A stretch of 64,000 bases of DNA, from the NCBI RefSeq assembly GCF_048569485.1, contig NC_134355.1:498196133-498260132 (forward strand), given 5' to 3'. Source of the stretch: Anomaloglossus baeobatrachus (taxonomy: Eukaryota; Chordata; Amphibia; Anura; Aromobatidae). Positions 1 through 9,957 of the stretch are shown piece after piece. Both the position numbers and the translations under genes were made by a program. How positions within the stretch are numbered: the first letter of the stretch is position 1; each line of letters begins with the position of its first letter. The notes below the pieces were generated by a model. It searched no databases. It was given only the letters and a program-made list of their open reading frames with translations, and was not told the origin of the DNA.

Positions 1-9
1 CACAATTCC

Positions 10-600
10 TCAGCGGTGTCTCACATTTCCCCTACATTTCAAAGTAAACATTTGACCGCCTGATGACCTTGAGCTCTGCTGCCAGCATAGTAAGGAGGTG
101 TGTGGGATTCCTTGGGCACAGTTACAATGCGGGTGGCCTGACCACACAGGGTTTGGGCCGAGGTGGAGGACCCACACGAGGTTGAGGAGGCAGAAGCAGT
201 GGAGGAACTTGTACATACAGATGAAGGATTGACACACAAGTCGTGTGGACGGCAAGACTTGTACAGCAAACCCTTCTCCATCTCTCACCATAGTTACCCA
301 GTTCCCAGTCAGCAACATGTAACTCTCCTGTCCATGCTTACTAGTCCAAGTATCTGTGGTGAAATGCACCCTGTCACACACAGAGCTTCTCAAGGAATCG
401 GTGAGGTTGTGTGCGACCTGCTGTGGTAGCACGGGCACGCCTTTCTTGGAGAAGGAGTGACGACTGGCCATCGGCTCTTGGGGCACTGCAATGGGCATAA
501 GGTCTTGAAAATCCTCGATCTCAAAAGGGTGTAAAGGCAGCCTTTCTGTTGCCAACAAAATGCAGATGATGAAACTCAACCTCTTAGGCATGTCATGCCC
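10..600 (-). pseudogene. Middle part of hAT transposase (hAT-A)
   Basis: Minus-strand translation gives the hAT catalytic region around DRVHFTTDTWTSKHGQ, with the first catalytic Asp of the TDTWTS motif, followed by LTGNWVTMVRDGEG. The same segment occurs in hAT-C (12.05 kb) and hAT-D (34.5 and 31.9 kb). The N-terminal BED finger is absent here: the reading begins at a junction near 600 where the 220-bp repeat passes into the transposase middle (MPKRLSFIICILLATERLP). The C-terminal remainder would lie left of position 1. It would normally cut and rejoin DNA at the hAT ends in the nucleus, but this fragment cannot act alone. Confidence 0.8.
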
Positions 601-1474
601 TTCGAAAATCATGTAAAACACAGCGAGGGGACTCCAACCACAGTCTCCCTCGTTGCCACTAATTGGGCCACACACACCCCACTTGACTGGCATCAGTTGA
701 CCCCCCTTTTGAAAAAGAAAAAGATGCTTTGCATGAAGCACTCTCAAAAATACGCGTGCCTTTCCCGTCCCCTGGATGACCCAGGGGAAGAAAAGTCCTC
801 TGAGAGCCATGACTTGTTCATCTTGGTTCTTTTAGAAACACAGCGAGGGGACTCCAACCACAGTCTCCCTCGTTGCCACTAATTGGGCCACACACACCCC
901 ACTTGACTGGCATCAGTTAACCCCCCTTTTGAAAAAGAAAAAGATGCTTTGCATGAAGCACTCTCAAAAATACGCGTGCCTTTCCCGTCCCCTGGATGAC
1001 CCAGGGGAAGAAAAGTCCTCTGAGAGCCATGACTTGTTCATCTTGGTTCTTTTAGAAACACAGCGAGGGGACTCCAACCACAGTCTCCCTCGTTGCCACT
1101 AATTGGGCCACACACACACACCCACTTGACTGTCATCAGTTGACCCCCCTTTTGAAAAAGAAAAAGATGCTTTGCATGAAGCACTCTCAAAAATACGCGT
1201 GCCTTTCTCGTCCCCTGGATGACCCAGGGGAAGAAAAGTCCTCTGAGAGCCATGACTTGTTCATCTTGGTTCTTTTAGAAACACAGCGAGGGGACTCCAA
1301 CCACAGTCTCCCTCGTTGCCACTAATTGGGCCACACACACCCCTTTTGACTGGCATCAGTTGACCCCCCTTTTGAAAAAGAAAAAGATGCTTTGCATGAA
1401 GCACTCTCAAAAATACGCGTGCCTTTCCCGTCCCCTGGCTGACCCAGGGGAAGAAAAGTCCTCTGAGAGCCATG
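600..1474 (-). repeat. 220-bp tandem repeats, 4 units (hAT 3' repeat type)
   Basis: Four near-identical units spaced 220 bp apart, for example the A-rich block following 'cccccctttt' at about 700, 920, 1140 and 1360. Read on the minus strand, each unit begins like the transposase C-terminus and its 3' untranslated sequence (GATGAACAAGTC...), as in the 3' repeats of hAT-C at 14.0-14.6 kb. Short reading frames on both strands are by-products of the repetition. Confidence 0.9.
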
Positions 1475-1660
1475 TCCACATTGTCAGTGGACAGACACGT
1501 GTGCTTATCTGCCAGCAGACCCCCAGCAGCACTGAAGACAGGTTCCGAGAGAACGCTGGCTGCAGGACCCGACAAGATCCCCAAGGCGTACATGGCAATC
1601 TCAGGCAATTTATCCAGATTGGAAGCCTAAAATGAGCAGGGCTCAAGTTGCACAGTAATG
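1474..1660 (-). pseudogene. hAT transposase C-terminal fragment (hAT-A)
   Basis: Minus-strand translation reads through ALGILSGPAASVLSEPVFSA and LSTDNVD. This is the hAT C-terminal dimerisation region (hATC), which includes the conserved Ser-Glu pair (SEPVFSAAG, matching SERVFSAAG in hAT-C). It joins directly to the first 220-bp repeat at its downstream side. On its upstream side it abuts the plus-oriented 3' end of the transposon near 1665, an inversion junction also present in hAT-D near 37.95 kb. Confidence 0.75.
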
Positions 1661-1865
1661 GCATCGATTGCATATACTCATATATCTGTGTGTCCTCCTC
1701 TTTTTCCTTGTCCAGCTCTTTTGTTTTCGCATGAGTATATGTCCTTGTCACTTTCCCATTTGTTTGTGTTGTGTTGTGAGTTGTTTGTCACCTTTTGGAC
1801 ACCTTTGAGGGTGTTTTCTAGGTGTTTTTCTGTGTTTGTGATTGCCTGCCATTGTTTCCTATGCA

Positions 1866-1909
1866 GTTCGAGTTCGGTTCGTCGAACGTTCGACGAACCG
1901 AACTCGAAC
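1866..1909. promoter_or_regulatory. 44-bp perfect palindrome in hAT subterminal region
   Basis: The two 22-nt halves are exact reverse complements, built from GTTCG/CGAAC steps, with more CGAAC/GTTCG motifs up to the terminal repeat at 1968. An identical palindrome lies at 38126-38169 in hAT-D. Clustered subterminal motifs are known binding sites for BED-finger hAT transposases such as Ac. A binding role here is inference. Confidence 0.65.
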
Positions 1910-1968
1910 GGGAGCTTCGTTCGGCGAACCGACCTCGGGCCGAACCGCGACCGGTTCGCTCATCTCTA

Positions 1969-2417
1969 TCAAACACCTGACCCATGGCTGAAATTAAATC
2001 ATTCAGATTATTCAAACAATCATCATCAGTCTCAATCAGGGGATTAGCCCATGCAAGAGCCTTGTTGGTGAGCAGCATGATTATTGTTAGCACTCTCAAT
2101 CGCTCACTGAGGAACTGTGATGCATGAGCAGCAAAAAACAGTTTGCATTGGTTAATAAATCCCCTGAATTTTTCCGATTCACCGCCAAAGTGGAATGGTG
2201 GTAACTTGGGGATTCCAGAAACTGGGGGTGAAGATGGTGCTTGGAGTCGCCCCTCTAGGGCCTCAATCCGGGCCCGTAAATCACAAATGGTTTGTCCAAA
2301 AACCTGCAGATTGTGTTCATTACGATCCTGCACACTTTCACAGCTAGTCTTTAAAGCCTGTATCTCAGTAAGAATCGTGTCTGTCCCTTCACACAGATTG
2401 CTAATACGGGCTTCCAT
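1969..2417 (-). pseudogene. Gypsy gag, 5' portion (fossil)
   Basis: Begins MEARISNLCEG and has an N-terminal coiled-coil-like stretch, then PFHFGGESEKFRGFINQCKL. The latter is the recognisable capsid-like pattern of Sushi/Mart-type Gypsy gag proteins (known family pattern). It is interrupted by hAT-A at position 1968. Treated as a fossil. Confidence 0.7.
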
Positions 2418-3023
2418 ATCCCCAGACCCTGCAGACTCTATTCTTGCCTTCTGAATCTTGTAAGGTGTTAAATACTGTTTGTATAGAGTCTAGTGCAAGG
2501 ATACAAGGGAAACACAGAGACACAGGTTTGCTAAACAGTTCTTGTATTACTTCATACAAGTAAGTGCACAAAACATGAAGGGTTAAAAAGTTGCAGGGTG
2601 CAGAGGCTGGGAACAAATTAAGCAGGAATGGATCCTCAAAGTTCAGCAGAAGTGTCAAAATATAATTCAGTCTCCCTTATTGTACTTGTAAACGTCCATG
2701 GCAGAGCAGAAGGGTTCCTGTGTGGACACGAGTTCCAGGGATCCAAAACAGAGGATGGCAGAAAAGTAGTTCTTCCAAAGACTTCAGGAGATCAGGTTAC
2801 AGGCAGGCTGCTAACAGGATTCGGAAGCACTGGTCCATCAGCTGAGATGGCTTAAGCAGGTAATTGGCAGGGAACAGGGCGGGAACATAGAAGGTGAGGA
2901 ATCCATATTGACTGAGGGCAAAAGTGAGGGCAACAGAACAGGAAGCAAGATGGCCTATGAAGAAAAAAAACAGATTAAAGCAAAATGACAAAACAAGGCA
3001 AAAAGTCAGAGAACCTCACAGCA
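1969..3023 (-). mobile_element. Gypsy (Ty3-like) fossil, 5' part: LTR/leader and gag start
   Basis: A fossil of a Ty3/Gypsy retrotransposon on the minus strand. The part from about 2418 to 3023 is LTR plus leader; its outer edge is placed at 3023, where hAT-B sequence resumes and a TG-type terminus reads inward. The part 1969-2417 is the start of gag. hAT-A is inserted at 1968, so the rest would lie left of the window. The element is incomplete and broken. The exact LTR/leader boundary is not clear from one copy. Confidence 0.65.
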
Positions 3024-3793
3024 TGTGTCTGTCCACTGACAATGTGGACACACTAACGTTCATCAAGATGAAAAAGTCATGGATCCGCAAGGACTTTTCT
3101 ACCCCTGTGTCATCCTGGGGAGAGTAAAAGCTTGTGGATTTTGATTGTGCTTCATGCAAATCAACATGTCAAGTTTTCAACTGGGGGACAATTGATGCCA
3201 CTTAAGTGGTGTCTGTGCCCAATTTTTGGAAAAAGGGAGACTCTGGTTGGAGTCCCCTTACTATGTTTTAGATGATCATTCAGCAAGATGAACAAGTCAT
3301 TGATCAGCAAGGACTTTTCTACCCCTGTGCCATCCTGGGGAGAGTAAAGGCTTGTAGATTTTGATTGTGCTTCATGCAAATCAACATGACAATTTTGCAA
3401 CTGAGGGACAATTGATGCCACTTAAGTGGTGTCTGTGGCCCAATTTTTAGAAAAAAAGGGAGACTCTGGTTGGAGTCCCCTTGCTGTGTTTTAAATGATT
3501 TTAGAAGGGCATGACATGCCTATATCTGTGTCTCCTCCTCCTTTTACTCGTCCGGCTCTTTTGTTTTCACATGAGTGTATGTACTTGTCACTTTCCCATG
3601 TGTATGTGGTGTCTTGTGAGTTGATTGTCACCTTTTGGATACCTTAGAAGGTGTTTTCTATGTGTTTGTATGTGTTTTTGTTTGCCTGACATTGTTTTCA
3701 TTTAGGGGTTCGAAGGTGTTTGTCGAATGTTCGTTGAACGTTTGCCGAACACACCCGCCGTTTGACGAACACTAGGGGGGTGGCTCATCTCTA
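3024..3793 (+). mobile_element. hAT-B: 3' end of a hAT transposon
   Basis: Plus-strand copy of the last part of the same hAT family. It contains the final transposase residues (LSTDNVDTLTFIKMKKSW up to SSWGE, stop near 3127), about two 220-bp 3' repeats (unit starts near 3069 and 3287), and the 3' terminal region ending GGCTCATCTCTA at 3793. The Gypsy fossil at 1969-3023 is inserted just upstream and separates it from the rest of the element. The 8 bp after the end are TTGATCTC; the partner end is not in the window. Confidence 0.8.
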
Positions 3794-3819
3794 TTGATCT
3801 CTATTGATCTTGAAATATG

Positions 3820-4620
3820 TTATTTCAGTTTATGACACCTTTGTTGTGGTTTCTGTGGCTGCTGTTGCTTCTACTGATGATGTTACTAATAAGTGCCTTA
3901 ATGGTGCAAAAATCAACAGTGTGTCCACTGCTGTTACTTCTGGAAAACTTTTCTATGTATAAGCAACTCTTATTCCTCCTATTTTTGCTAAATCCTTAAT
4001 CACGATGGGCCAAATTGGGAAATGGAAACTCCTATTTGGGTCTCCTTATTGTGTGTTTTCTGTAGCGGCAGGGGTCTCAGAGCATCTGGCCTATACCTCT
4101 CATTCATGCATCTCTTCTTGATCAATGTTTAAGCTAGAAATGCTGTGCAAAGCCTTGTTCCAGGCCCTGTCTGATGCATCTCTGCTGCACCATTATGCTC
4201 TTTGTACTCTGGGGCAATTGATGACACCTATTGTGATGTCTGCCCCTAATTTTTTGAAAAATGGAGACTCCAACTTGGGTCTCCTTGTGCTTGCCTGTAG
4301 TGACAGGGGTCTCAAAGCACTAGGCCTACACCTGTCACTAATCCACCTCTTACTGATCAATGTTTAAGCTAGAAACTTTGGGTCAGGCCTTGTCCTAAGC
4401 CCTGTTCCCTGCATCCATGCTGCAACATTACACTATTTGTACTCTGGGGCAATTGATGCCAATGTACTGGTGTGTGCCTCTAATTTATTTTTAAATGTGG
4501 AGACTCTAAGCTTGGTATCCTTGTTGTGTGTTGCCTGAATTTGACAGGGTCATCAGATCACCATGCCTACATCTCTCACTAATGCACCTCTTAATGATCA
4601 ATGTTTAAAGTTGAAATGCA
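3820..4620 (+). repeat. Diverged ~235-bp tandem repeats, old hAT 3' repeat type
   Basis: Three diverged units of about 235 bp (for example 'caggggtctcagagc' near 4070, 4306 and 4543). Each contains GGGCAATTGATG and a GGAGACTCCAAC-like segment that also occurs in the 220-bp repeats of hAT-B. This looks like an older relative of the same hAT family. It continues toward a hAT-like end (CTCATCTCTA) at 5520. Confidence 0.6.
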
Positions 4621-4659
4621 ACGTAACCTCCTCGCCTTCTTTCTCCTCCACTTATGCTG

Positions 4660-5050
4660 AAATGTCTATTTATGGCAGGACCACAGAATTGGCAATCAGG
4701 ATTTAGATGTTGAAATGTTGATTTGGAGCATGCTGCAGGACCAAAAATTTGGATGCTGAAATTTAAATCGCTGACAGGACCACAGAATTAGCGATCATGA
4801 TTTAGATGCTAAAATGTTGATTTGGGGCAGGCTGCAGGACCACAGATTAAGCAATCAGAATTAATATGTAAAAATTTAAATCACTGGCAGGACCACAAAA
4901 TTAGAAATCAGGATTTACATGCATAAATTTTGATTTTGGGCAGGCTGTAGGACCAATGATTTAACTCTCAGAATTTAGAAAAATTGCTGGCACGACCACA
5001 GAATTTGCAAACAGGATTTAGATGTTGAAATGTTGATTTGTGCCAGGAGC
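4660..5050 (+). repeat. Degenerate ~110-bp tandem repeats (CAGGACCACAGAATT type)
   Basis: About four degenerate units with the recurring core GGCAGGACCACAGAATTAG, then AATCAGGATTTAGATG and GAAATGTTGATTTGGGGC. Reverse-complement versions of the same unit occur at 6075-6305, so the two arrays form an inverted pair around 5.05-6.07 kb. Confidence 0.7.
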
Positions 5051-5520
5051 ACAGAGTTATTATAAATTTGTATGTATCTGTATTTACATTCAGCAGCATT
5101 GTCCCCAAGCTATAGCAGTCTCAAAATGGTGCCGACGCTGATTGGCCGCTTATTTTATGCAGAGGGACATGTGACCTAACCAGCCAATGACACAAGCCCC
5201 TGTGTCTGAACATTGTGCATGGTTCCTGCACCCTGATTGGCTGTTGAACATCCACCCATTAAGTTAAGAAAAAAAAGCAGTCCGCCACTCATCTGATCTC
5301 TCCCCACCACCTCCTCTCATCAAACACCTCCCTTCACTCATCATGCAGTACCATTATTACAGCCAAAGTCATAATAACATGGAAAAAAGCATTAGTGCAA
5401 CCGAGAACAGTTACCGAACAAAGCCCAACATTGCTAATTTTTGAGAAAAGTGTTTGGGCTTACAAACACAAATCTGAATAGGCAAGGTTCTTGCCAAATT
5501 TGAAAGGTATCTCATCTCTA
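5051..5520 (+). mobile_element. 3' terminal part of an old hAT-like element
   Basis: No reading frame. The stretch ends with CTCATCTCTA at 5511-5520, the same terminal sequence as the hAT copies here. It also carries three CCAAT-type boxes (GATTGGCC near 5140, AGCCAATGAC near 5180, GATTGGCTG near 5234). Assignment rests mainly on the terminal match and the upstream 3'-type repeats, so it is tentative. Confidence 0.4.
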
Positions 5521-6060
5521 ATCCTGATGTTTTTCTAAAAATTAAGAGCAATGGCGGCCTGATACCTCTCTACACATTTTTTGCAAGGGCCACAGGTATA
5601 CTTACCTAGCAATCTTGCTGTGAATAACAGCAGGTATCGCCCTTGGCCACTTTTTAACCATTTATTTTCTCTTCCCACTCATACATCCCACTTGAGGAAA
5701 GGTTCTTATAATTCCACACGGCTTGCTCATCCCCATACCTCTCCCATTAACATACAATTTATTTTCTAGGCACATTTGCACAGCACTATCTGCACTTTTT
5801 TATGTATGTTATATGGTAATATGCAATAGTTTCTGTATTTGCACTGTCATTTTGCTTCTGCTGCCACAATCTGGGAATTCTCCTGTCTTTTATCACCCAT
5901 GTATTGTGGTTACTTGTTTTTAATCTCTTTGATTCAATAAAATATAATTTTATTCAATTTCTGTGGTCACTGTTTCTCTCCACGGGTTATATGCCTACAC
6001 TCGGTGGAGGAATTATTAGGTCTGGTATGATATTATAGTGACTCATTGTGGAGTTTTTTG
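5521..6060. other. Unclassified repeat-like sequence with AATAAA
   Basis: No convincing reading frame or RNA gene. An AATAAA at about 5937 in an AT-rich tail suggests the 3' end of an old retroposed sequence, but no family was recognised. Confidence 0.25.
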
Positions 6061-6074
6061 ATTATATATAACGT

Positions 6075-6305
6075 TGTAATTCTGTGGTCTTTGTCAAAAT
6101 TGCTATTTGATCATCTAAGTAGTGAAAAATATGTGGTCTAGACAAATATTGCAATTTAATAATTTAAATGTTGGTAATTCTGTTGTCCAGCCCAAAATTG
6201 ATATTTCATCATCTAAGTAGTGCAAAATCTGTGGTCCAGCTCAAAAATGCTATTTCATCATTTAAATAGTGCAAAATCTGTGGTCAAGCCAAAAATTTGC
6301 AAGCT
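6075..6305 (-). repeat. ~57-bp degenerate tandem repeats, inverted relative to 4660-5050
   Basis: Four to five units with the core CATCTAAGTAGTGCAAAATC and TGTGGTCCAGC. This is the reverse complement of the CAGGACCACA...GATTTAGATG units at 4660-5050. Confidence 0.65.
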
Positions 6306-6729
6306 TCTGCTATACTTTGATCCTATTTGTGTAACAAATTTTCAATATAACTGCTTCCCTTTTAATCATAAATTCTTTCATTCTAGATCTGATCACTAGA
6401 GTTGAGCGATTTTCGAGGTTCGAGGTTCGCCAATTTCATGTTCGAGTGATTTTGGGGGTGCTGGAGATCGAACTCGAACGCAAGCTTTTTTCTAAAAGCT
6501 CGACAGCTCGAGTTACGTTCGAGAACGGTTCGATCAGCAAAAAGCCTAGCTAGTTACTAGCTGGCTTTTCACTGTAATAGTGTGAGTCACTCTGTGATTC
6601 ACACTGTTATCAAATATCAGCGTGTAGTGTGCGGGGGGTTGCGTTTAGATCAGTGCTGCTGGGATAATAGCGATCGCCATTTTTTTTTTACGTAAGCGCG
6701 CCTTGCAGTGGGGCGGGCCAGCATGTCAG

Positions 6730-6829
6730 CCAATCACAGACACACACACAGCTAAGTGGACTTTTGTGCCAGACAAGCAAGGGCATGTGTCATAGGCTGT
6801 GAATATCACATATCCTTGCATTATAAATA
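6730..6829 (+). promoter_or_regulatory. Promoter of hAT-C: CCAAT box and TATA box
   Basis: CCAAT at 6730-6734 and TATAAATA at 6822-6829, about 90 bp apart. They lie in a GC-richer leader that is conserved in hAT-D, where the CCAAT is at 20168 and the TATAAAA at 20259. Position relative to the transposase and conservation between two copies support a promoter role; a start site about 30 bp downstream is inferred. Confidence 0.6.
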
Positions 6830-7194
6830 CGGCCATTTTCACTCACGGTGCCATTATCTGCCTTCTGCGTGTAGGTGACAGTCACTGCTCACGCAGTTCC
6901 TGTCGCCGCTCCTGCTGTGTACGCTACAAACACAGCGCTCTACAGATGAGGGACAGAAGTTTATTTCAGCCCTTTTCAGGGCTGATTTCCTGGGGCTCAG
7001 AGCCATAGGTGACAGGCAGGTCCATGGAAATGCTGTATACAGCTTCAGATAACAGCGTCTGTGTACCTAAGCTCAGGGAATTCCTTGCTGCATTTCACCA
7101 TTAGGAGGGATAGAAAGTGAGGCTTCCTTTATTGTCCACTGACCCAGAGAACCCAGCCACTGTACCCATCTGCCCACTTTTGCCACGCTATTTT

Positions 7195-8690
7195 TATAGC
7201 AAACAGTGCTGAAACTTAGTGGAATCCAAAAAGTGGCTGCTATACTCCATTGTTGTCCCACTGGTGCCAAGCAATTTCCAGCATCTCTGCATTCAACCCT
7301 CATGCACATGTTTGCTACGCTAGTTTTATAGCAAACAATGCTGAAAATTAGTGGCATCCACAAAGTGTCTGCTATACTAATTTAGTGTCCCACTGGTGCC
7401 AAACAAGTTCCAGCACCTCTGCATTCTACCCTCATGCACATTTTGCTACGCTATTCTTATAGCAAAAAGTGCTGAAATTTAGTGGCACCCACAAAGTGTC
7501 TGCTATACTAATTTAGTGTCCCACTTCTGCCAAGCAAGTCCTACCACCTCTGCATTCAACCCTCATGCACATTTTTCTATGCTATTCTTATAGCTAACAG
7601 TGCTGAACATAAGTGGCATCCAAAAAGTGTCTGCTATACTAATTTTGTGTCCCACTTGTGCCAAGCAAGTCCCACCACCTCTGCATTCAACCCTCATGCA
7701 CATTTTGCTATGCTATTTTTATAGCAAACAGTGCTGAAAATTAGTGGCATCCACAAAGTGTCTGCTATACTAATTTTGTGTCCCACTTGTGCCAAGAAAG
7801 TCCCACCACCTCTGCATTCAACCCTCATGCACATTTTGCTACGCTATTTTTATAGCAAACAGTGCTAAAAATTAGTGGCAACCACAAAGTGTCTGCTATA
7901 CTAATATAGTGTCCCACTTGTGCCAAGCAAGTCCCACCACCTCTGCATTCTACCCTCATGCACATTTTGCTGCGCTATTCTTAAGCCCGCTTTACACGCT
8001 GCAATGTATCTTACAATGTGTCGGCGGGGTCACATCGTAAGTGACGCACATCCGGAATTGTAAGTTACATTGCAGTGTGTAACTGCTACGTGCGATTGCG
8101 ATTGAACGATAAAACGTTCATCGCACGCACGTCGTACATTCCTCATGAATTGTACGTCAGATTATTCATCGTACCCGGGGTAGCACACATCGCAGTGTGT
8201 GACACCCCGGTAATGATGAACAGATCTTACCTACGTCCTGCGGCTCCCACCCGGTAATGAGGAAGGAAGGAGGTGGGCAGGATGTTTACGTCCCTCTCAG
8301 CTCTGCCCCTCCGCTTCTATTGGCTGGCTGCCACGTGATGTCGATGTAACGCCGAACGTCCCTCCCACTCCAGGAAGTGGACGTTCGCCGCCCACATCGA
8401 GGTCGTATGGAAGGTAAGTATGTGTGACGGGGGTTAATCGTTTGTGCGGCACGTTCAACAAATTGAACGTGCCACACATACGATGGGGGCGTTGCAAATC
8501 GCATACGATATCGTATGCGAAATTGCAACGTGTAAAGCAGGCTTTATAGCAAACAGTGCTGAACATAAGTGTCATCCAAAAAGTGTCTGCCATACTAATT
8601 TAGTGTACCACTGGTGCCAAGTAAGTCCCAGCACCTCTGAATTCTACCCTCATGCACATTTTTCTATGCTATTTTTATAGCAAACATTGC
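7195..8690 (+). repeat. 130-bp tandem array in the 5' region of hAT-C
   Basis: About eight units of roughly 130 bp, visible as 'tatagcaaacagtgctgaa' near 7196, 7329, 7459, 7590, 7721, 7851 and after the MITE near 8547 and 8680. Each has CACAAAGTGTCTGCTATAC and CTCATGCACATTTTGC. It is homologous to the 138/136-bp satellite units of hAT-D (shared TAGCAAACA, TAGTGGCATCC and GTCCCACTRGTGCCAAG). A Harbinger MITE interrupts it. Confidence 0.85.
7984..8543. mobile_element. Harbinger-type MITE, 560 bp, TSD TTA
   Basis: Terminal inverted repeats AGCCCGCTTTACACGCTGC and its near reverse complement ending ACGTGTAAAGCAGGCT. Flanked by TTA at 7981-7983 and 8544-8546; removing the insert restores the 130-bp repeat (CTATTCTTATAGC). 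A 3-bp TWA duplication is the PIF/Harbinger signature. No transposase is inside, so it depends on one supplied in trans. Confidence 0.85.
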
Positions 8691-8836
8691 TGCCAGGTTT
8701 AGGGCCATAGTTGCACTGTCAGGGATAGTCAGTGTTGGTTCTTCAGCTTTCAATAAAGCTAGACAACCTCTGCAATCTACACCACCTCTCAATTTTTGCT
8801 ACCGCATTTTAAGTGACTAATATTGTTGCTAACAAA

Positions 8837-9957
8837 ATGAGTGGCAAAAGGACAGAAGCTGGTGGAAAGGGAAACAGGCGTGTTGGAAAAAAAAATTGTG
8901 TCCGTGGGGAAGGTGGCAAAGCTACATTAACATCTGCTGAAGATAGACCATCTTCCAGCAAAAGTAAGATGTCTACTACTTTCCGTGGACAATCCGATGT
9001 GCTCCCTTTTTTATGGACCCGAACAACTGTAAGAAAGGTAGATGATGCACAAAAAAAGAACATGCTTGAATGGATCTCAAGTGCTCCAACAAGTGCCCTC
9101 TCCTCCACCTCAACTACCACATCAAAAAACAACAGTCCTCTGAGTTGTCATCCCAATCACACTTGCTTTCTCCCAGCTCTCAAGTCTCCACCCGCCCTGC
9201 ACAGTATGATGTAACAGAGATGGCTGAGTCTGCAGGGCTGTTCAGTCACACTACAGCCTGGGAATCAGAGGTCTGCTCCCAAGCTACAGTGAGTAAAGAC
9301 CAGGAAATCGTCTGCAGTGATGCCCAGAAGCTTTGTGACTCAGATTCAGGCCCTGATGACCAAGTTTATGAGCATAATGTAGACCCTCAATCACAAACTG
9401 TAACACCTGTTGGTGTAGACAATGAGGAACATACTGATGGCGATGAGACGCAGATACCAGATTGGGATGACAACTTAAATATTTGGTCAGGGCAGGAAGA
9501 GGCTAGGTCTGGCGAGGGAAGTGCAAACACAAAACTTGATGATGAAGTTCTAGATCCCACTTACTGTCAACCCACAGTCAGGCACTTGAGGAGATCACCA
9601 GAGGCGGTGGAGGAGGATGCTACTGACGACGAAGTTAACTTGCGCCTTCCTGGACAGAGTCGGCGTACTGGTAGCACGTCTACAATTGCATCCTCAGCCA
9701 CCACTCTGCCTCTGAGCACAAGTCGGGGTGGCTCTGCAGGTCACATGTCCTCTAAGCCTTGCCTAGCCTGGTCCTATTTTGACCTTGCAAAGGATCTCCC
9801 AAATCATGTGATCTGTAAAATTTGTCGTGAATCTATTAGTAGAGGGAGAAAGCTCACCAGATTGACAACTTCTTCCAGGAATCGTCACATGAATACCAAG
9901 CATAATTCCCAGTTGGAAGCTGACTGTGCTGCGATGCGGCCTAGCATAGCTGGCCAA
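8837..9957 (+). pseudogene. hAT-C transposase, N-terminal part with BED zinc finger
   Basis: The start is placed at ATG 8837 (MSGKRTEAGGKGNRRVG), the first Met after the tandem array, followed by a basic/serine-rich region. The frame shifts near 9070-9200, and the second frame runs through an acidic linker (DETQIPDWDDNLNIWSG) to a BED-type zinc finger at about 9755-9905. There CKIC and HMNTKH supply the two Cys and two His ligands. BED fingers of hAT transposases bind the element's subterminal motifs. The gene is cut at 9957 by a Penelope-like insert and resumes at 11416. It is not functional as it stands. Confidence 0.8.
9822..9957 (+). repeat. 136-bp direct duplication, left copy
   Basis: Matches 11416-11551 with one difference seen by eye (AGTTGG versus AGTGGG). 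The copies flank the insert at 9958-11415 and look like an unusually long target-site duplication. Confidence 0.85.

Larger units (their letters stand above)
1..1968. mobile_element. hAT-A: 3' end of a rearranged hAT transposon, cut by the window edge
   Basis: The right end at 1961-1968 (CATCTCTA) matches the 3' ends of hAT-C and hAT-D, and is followed by the possible target duplication TCAAACAC (1969-1976). The other end lies outside the window, so the duplication cannot be tested. Inside, the order is abnormal: transposase-derived sequence and the 220-bp repeats lie on the minus strand, while the last ~300 bp (about 1665-1968) are in the plus orientation used at the 3' end of the intact layout. 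The same order is seen at 35.7-38.2 kb in hAT-D, so this is a shared derived form and not a local accident. It sits inside the gag region of a Gypsy fossil. Confidence 0.8.

Noticed and set aside
3794-6396. hAT-B right flank (TTGATCTC) and hAT-C left flank (CTGATCAC) as one target duplication
   Set aside because: Six of eight bases match, but the two ends face away from each other's element, so they cannot bound one insertion.
8444-8680. 78-residue frame crossing a Harbinger MITE edge
   Set aside because: It spans two unrelated repeats and has no recognised match.
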